DNA of 64,000 nucleotides from Rhyacichthys aspro (taxonomy: Eukaryota; Chordata; Actinopteri; Gobiiformes; Rhyacichthyidae), in assembly GCA_036850595.1 (NCBI GenBank), contig CM072160.1:18145906-18209905 (forward strand), given 5' to 3'. Made by a program: the position numbers and the translations under genes. Below, one piece after another: positions 59,501-64,000 of this stretch; within the stretch, counting starts at the first letter, position 1, and each line of letters opens with the position of its first letter. The notes beneath the pieces are model-generated. The model did not search any database and was not told the DNA's origin. It saw nothing but the letters and a program-made list of their open reading frames with translations.

Positions 59501-61227
59501 TCACTGCATGATAAAACATCGGTTTAAATGAGTTATTAGCGACGTAGAATCTTCACAGACAGTAGATCAACATATTACACATACGTACATATTATATAAT
59601 AGTGTCGTTTGTTTACTTTCTGCAAGAAATCAGATTATTCCTCATATAATGCAAATTTATTTGATTCTACGCCAATGGGCCTTTAGAAAAATATGGAGTG
59701 TAATGTATCTGTACAAATTCCTAATCTGTGTATTTCACAGTTTACTTGTTTTGTTTACACATGAGGGATGTTTTTGAGTGTGCAGCCCTCAGCCAATCAC
59801 AGCTTGAAGAAGTAAGGAAACTTTGACAGGGGCTAAAGTTCATTTCAAAGCAAGAATGAAACCTGGATTTGACTTTGGTTCACTGCTGAGCATTAAAAAA
59901 GAGAACAGGTCATGTTTACTTTGCAAAAAAAAAATGCTTAGTATGGCTGTAATGTGAAATAGGGTAATTTCGATCTAAGTTTCCTTCAGTTAAGCAAAGA
60001 TAAGGTAAGCACAATGGGACTCTTTTCTCTGGAGCGTTGTTTTAACCTGTTTCCAAACTTAATCTTCAGCAGAACCTCAACTGAACTTACTGAACCATTA
60101 AGCAAACAATATTGACATACAATCTGTCATTTAACTATAAGAAAACTAGAAATTATATATTTGATTGCTTTTCAAATTTACCCTATCTTTATAGAGGCCT
60201 AAGAGTTAGATGTTTTGGCAAATCTTCACAAAATAACAATTTGCGTCATGTAGCTGTTGTACTCTAGAAGACAAGCACGGACAGACAGATAATATAATTT
60301 AAATGTAGCTCTCTGCTGAAACGAAGACTGACACATTGTACTTCATGTTTTGCTTCATGCTTGATGTTTTGTTATCGGGGTATTTCCCAGTGTGTCTGTA
60401 TTAGTTGATGCGCACTTCCTTTAATCCTCCCATCACTTCCTCCTGGGGCAGGTCTGGACAGGACAGGACAGCAGAAGAAGAGGCAGGGAGTAGAGTCGGA
60501 CTGACAGCTTAAACCAGGGCTGCACCAGACTCTCGAGTTACAGCCACCGGCAGCTCAAATCATTCTTATTAGATCTATGTCCAATGAACTCTGTGTGCTT
60601 TTATGGCTCTGTTTGAGTGAGAGCTGCTGTAATTACAAGCCCAGAGAGTGAATAGGATATTGTGAGCGCCCTGAATCGTCTTTCCCAGTCTTCACTTATG
60701 TCATAGTACTTGATTCAGCTTGGCCTCATCTCAGTCTTGGTTACAGAGGAGTCTGAATTTTTAATCTATATATCACCTGATTTAACAGTTCCAATAGAAA
60801 ATCTTATATTTAATGCAACCAGTACTCATCATTTGACTCACTCTGTTTATATTGCACTGCCAATAACCATAGCAACAAGTAATAAATCTTTTCTTGCACT
60901 TCTTCATATTGTTGGCAAAGTGCCATTGTGAAAGTAGGTAAAATCATGTAGCTCATATCTCCAGATGAATTAACCCTTACAAAACCACCAGGGTTGTCAC
61001 TGTAACAACATCAATATTTGGTGCAACTCAAAATCCATTTCTTTGGTAAAAAATAGAGTGAGCACTGATATTGAGTTCTGTTTCGAATATTGTCAGCACC
61101 GGGGCATTTGTCCTGTGTGATACAAGGATCATTCAATGTGAGAAACATTGAGAGTTGCGCCATATCATCTGATTGAAAGGCTGCATCGTGAAGGGAAAGC
61201 TTTTTTCTACTAACACCGCAGGACTTG

Positions 61228-61500
61228 CAGGCGGAAGTGGCTCTGGCGGTAGAGCACGTCATCCAATAACCAGAGGGTTGGCAGTTCGATCCCTGCTTCA
61301 CCCAACTTGCCTCTCTGGTGGTGGTTGGAGAGGCCGTTAGTGCCGTTGGTATGGCTGCCAGTGCAGTGCCCCAGAGCAGCTGCGGCTACAGAGGTAGCTT
61401 ATCATCACCAGTTTGTGACTGTGGGGTAAATGAATAATGGAAAAGTGCTTCGAGTCCCTTGAAAAAAGCACTATATTAATCAAATCCATTATCATTACCT
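61228..61500 (+). mobile_element. tRNA-derived SINE
   Basis: The head carries an A box (GTGGCTCTGGCGGTAGAGC, 61238-61256) and a B box (GCAGTTCGATCCC, 61280-61292) at tRNA-like spacing. The body is non-tRNA and the 3' tail reads GAAAAGTGCTTCGAGTC then AAAAAAGCACTATATTAA, a common fish retroposon tail. It has no tRNA acceptor pairing, so it is not a functional tRNA gene. Confidence 0.8.
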
Positions 61501-63165
61501 GGAACTTTTATCTTTGGAGTTTACCGTTGTACTGTATTGATCCTTTAATTATCTCAGACTGTTGCCTGTTTCTCTATTTTTATATTTTTTGAGCTGTTTT
61601 GCTCTATAGGTGTATTTTGCAAGGGAACCACCCATTTCCCTGGTTTATTTCCTTTGTCCTTTGTTGTCTGTTGTTGTCAGTGTTAATTAATGGGAGCGCT
61701 ACTTTTTACCAGAAGCGAGCTGTGATTGGCCAAAATCCCGCTGTGGGCCAGTCATTCTAATCTATTCAAATCCTTAATTATAAAAGCCTAGATCACATCT
61801 TAAGATGTCATTTTTTCACAGTTGATTCCTGTTGCATTGTTGCACAGTTAATTAAACTGTGAAACTAAATGCAACAGTAAAAAAAGGGTAATGGATTTTT
61901 AAGGCACTGAAGCAAAATCAGCATTGCACTCGTTCTTTGTGCTCCATTTTTTGCACTTAATGTGTGTTTTAGTACACACAGAGCAATCTATTTAATAAAG
62001 ATTGAAGATAGCTGGCTTGGCTGGTATTATGGATGTCCAAATACTACTTTTTCTAAAGATATACATTTAGAATTTAATACTTGGTACAGATACGTGAACT
62101 TAAATATTATTAACCATACATGGATTTTGGTACTTTGTGTTTTATTTGATAGATCTTGTCAGCTCTAGGTCTTGGAAACAGAATTGCTGGAAACACTTTA
62201 TTTGCTTCTATTTGCTACAATTTCACTTTTTCTTTAGAAGTTACTTGTTTTGATGGCCACTCTGTAATTTATAGCAGTGTGATGAAAGCAGAAGTTTCAA
62301 ACTGAGCCAGGACATGTGCTCAATCATTCAACTGTTCTCTATTGTTTGCCGTGGGGTTGATCGGTTCATCGCAGCCATCTTGAATCCCTATTACCAAAAG
62401 GAAAGGAAAAACTTTTTAATGTAAGAAGAGCCTTTGTCTGTTGTAGCATTTAAGACAAGGACATATAAGTCTTGAATGTTTTTCTATCAGTTGCTGTGAG
62501 TAATATTTCTGTCCTCTTTGTTAGAGAAAGAGCACGAGGGCATATGGGGAACCGGAGCGGGTCCAGTCAGGCTAATCACGGGCCACAGTTGTTATCTGAA
62601 TGGCTGGCTTGCTGCCGCTAGATGTTCCCAGTGTTGAAACATAAACCAGGGCATGAAATCCAGAAAGCACTGATTCAGGGAGAGGAGTGAATGTGCCGGA
62701 GTGAAGGAGAGGGTAAAAGGTGATGGAGTGAATGAGGTGAACCTGGACGCCTGCGACAGAGAGAGCTTTCATGGACTTAGTGTGTTCCCATAGACTCCTG
62801 CGCTGGGGAGAAAACAGAAACTTCTACATTAGTACAATAGTTAATCCTCAGGTGGACTGTGCCAGGGAATGTATAGAAAGGGCTATGATATTTAGACGAC
62901 TTCTTTGGATGCAGAATTGTTTGTACAGAGGCAAACTGAGCTCTTGGCAGTGTCCTAGTCTGAGTACAGACATAAGAGAGAAAATGAAATAATTGAATTT
63001 GCTGCGCTGTGCTCCTGACCTGGATAAGATAAATGGAGCTTTTGATCTGGTGGTTTGGTCCGGTGCAGATTTGTGAACCTCATCGTTCATCTGTGCTCTT
63101 TTTTAACAAGAATTTTCTCCTCAAACCTACAAACAAACCATATTTGTACAGTGTTTCTCTAATAG

Positions 63166-63658
63166 CAGTGGTGGAATGTAACAAAGTAAAAATACTTAGT
63201 TACTGTACTTACAATTTTCAAGTATCTGTACTTAACTTAAGTAGATTTAAAAAAAAGGGTACTTTGACTTTTAGTTCACTACATTTTAGACCAAATATCT
63301 GTAGTACATTTTTACATTGGCTTTACAAGTATAAGTAAGTTTTTAAATGGTTGTAAAAGGGCAACGCCTTCAATTAAATGTGAAAGTGGTACATAAATAT
63401 TTACCTTAACCCTGTAACACCATTAATGAGTCTTCAGTCATTCTTAATTATCATCCAACTTTTGTATTAATAAATTAAATCAATTTTATATTGATTAGTT
63501 GTTGAAGCTGAGTCAAATACTTTTACTTTTATACTCTAAGTATATTTAAAAGCAAGTACTTTAATACTTTCACTTAAGTAATCATTTTAATATCATACTT
63601 TTACTTGAGTACATTTCTGCTTATTAAGTAGAGGAACTGAGTACTTCCTCCACCACTG
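63166..63658. mobile_element. hAT-type MITE with CAGTGGTGGA ends, 493 bp
   Basis: Left end CAGTGGTGGAATGTAAC and right end TCCTCCACCACTG form terminal inverted repeats. The flanking 8-bp sequences TCTAATAG (63158-63165) and TCTAATTG (63659-63666) match at seven of eight bases, as expected of an aged hAT target duplication. The interior repeats GTACTT/AAGTAC motifs, and no coding frame is present. Confidence 0.8.
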
Positions 63659-64000
63659 TCTAATTGCCCCTTGTGGACTTTAACATTTAAGATGCTCAGA
63701 GAGGCCTGTGTTAAATGTAGTTCTCGGGTTGTTTAGTGTTTCTTTGAGCATTGCAGTCTGACTTTGGGGTGAGTTTCCTAAGACGTCCACTTTGGGGAAG
63801 ATTGACAAGATTGTCTTCAGTGCTTTCCATTTGTGATTAATCTTTTCACTGTAAACTCCACTTGTTTAGGAAATGGTTTATTTAAACCTTTACACATTGA
63901 TTTAACGTTTGCTTCTCTAAGACCACTTCTTATGCCTCACCCCTATTTTCCTTTACGCAAATTGTAGTCTTGTGCACTCAGTATAGTTTTTACAAAGGTC

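Larger units (their letters stand above)
58894..64000 (+). other. MIPEP final intron (continues past window)
   Basis: The preceding exon ends in phase 1 after GTGGAAG at 58893, so at least one more coding exon must follow. I looked for a sequence like the family C-terminus (GMLQKCPS...) and did not find it. The stretch contains a LINE fragment (59119-59500), a tRNA-derived SINE (61228-61500) and a hAT MITE (63166-63658); the remainder shows no feature. Confidence 0.6.

Noticed and set aside
61238..61292. tRNA gene
   Set aside because: A and B boxes are present but there is no acceptor stem and a SINE body and tail follow, so it is a retroposon.
62572..62772. 66-codon minus-strand ORF
   Set aside because: No recognisable domain and no splice context inside the last MIPEP intron.
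1..64000. CRISPR arrays, operons, phage or toxin-antitoxin systems
   Set aside because: The window is vertebrate chromosomal DNA with spliced genes; no regular spacer arrays or prokaryotic gene organisation were seen.

Overview
This window is nuclear DNA from a ray-finned (teleost) fish. It has vertebrate spliced genes with conserved exon phases, an AT-rich intronic background, and fish-type interspersed repeats (hAT-like elements, tRNA-derived SINEs, L2/Rex-like LINE 3' ends). I cannot name the species. The open reading frames are mostly exon fragments, so I rebuilt the gene models by hand from splice sites, reading phase and recalled vertebrate orthologues.

Layout. 1-3260: no recognised gene, repeats only. 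3553-13785, minus strand: SH3BGR (thioredoxin-fold adaptor with a Glu-rich tail), at least eight exons plus probable microexons. 14799-16704, minus: GET1/WRB (ER receptor for tail-anchored proteins), five exons. 17354-19444, plus: an HMGN1-like nucleosome-binding protein, six exons. 20908-38508, plus: BRWD1 (WD40, cryptic Tudor, two bromodomains, Ser/acidic tail), 44 coding exons giving 2209 codons plus stop. 40413-58893 and beyond, plus: MIPEP (mitochondrial intermediate peptidase), 18 of probably 19 coding exons; the last exon must lie past 64000.

The order and orientation SH3BGR-GET1-HMGN1-BRWD1 match the human 21q22.2 block, but LCA5L, which lies between GET1 and SH3BGR in mammals, is absent. 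On the other side BRWD1 is followed directly by MIPEP, which in human lies on chromosome 13. GET1 and HMGN1 are head to head with 649 bp between start codons and probably share a CCAAT/GC-box promoter.

I see no operon, phage, CRISPR array or microbial system. The more interesting signals are a run of in-frame Glu-rich microexons in SH3BGR (one only 9 nt), two GC-AG introns in BRWD1, a promoter-like NF-Y/TATA cluster in BRWD1 intron 4, a 630-bp period-5 satellite, two hAT-type elements with readable target-site duplications, and a nested SINE insertion.
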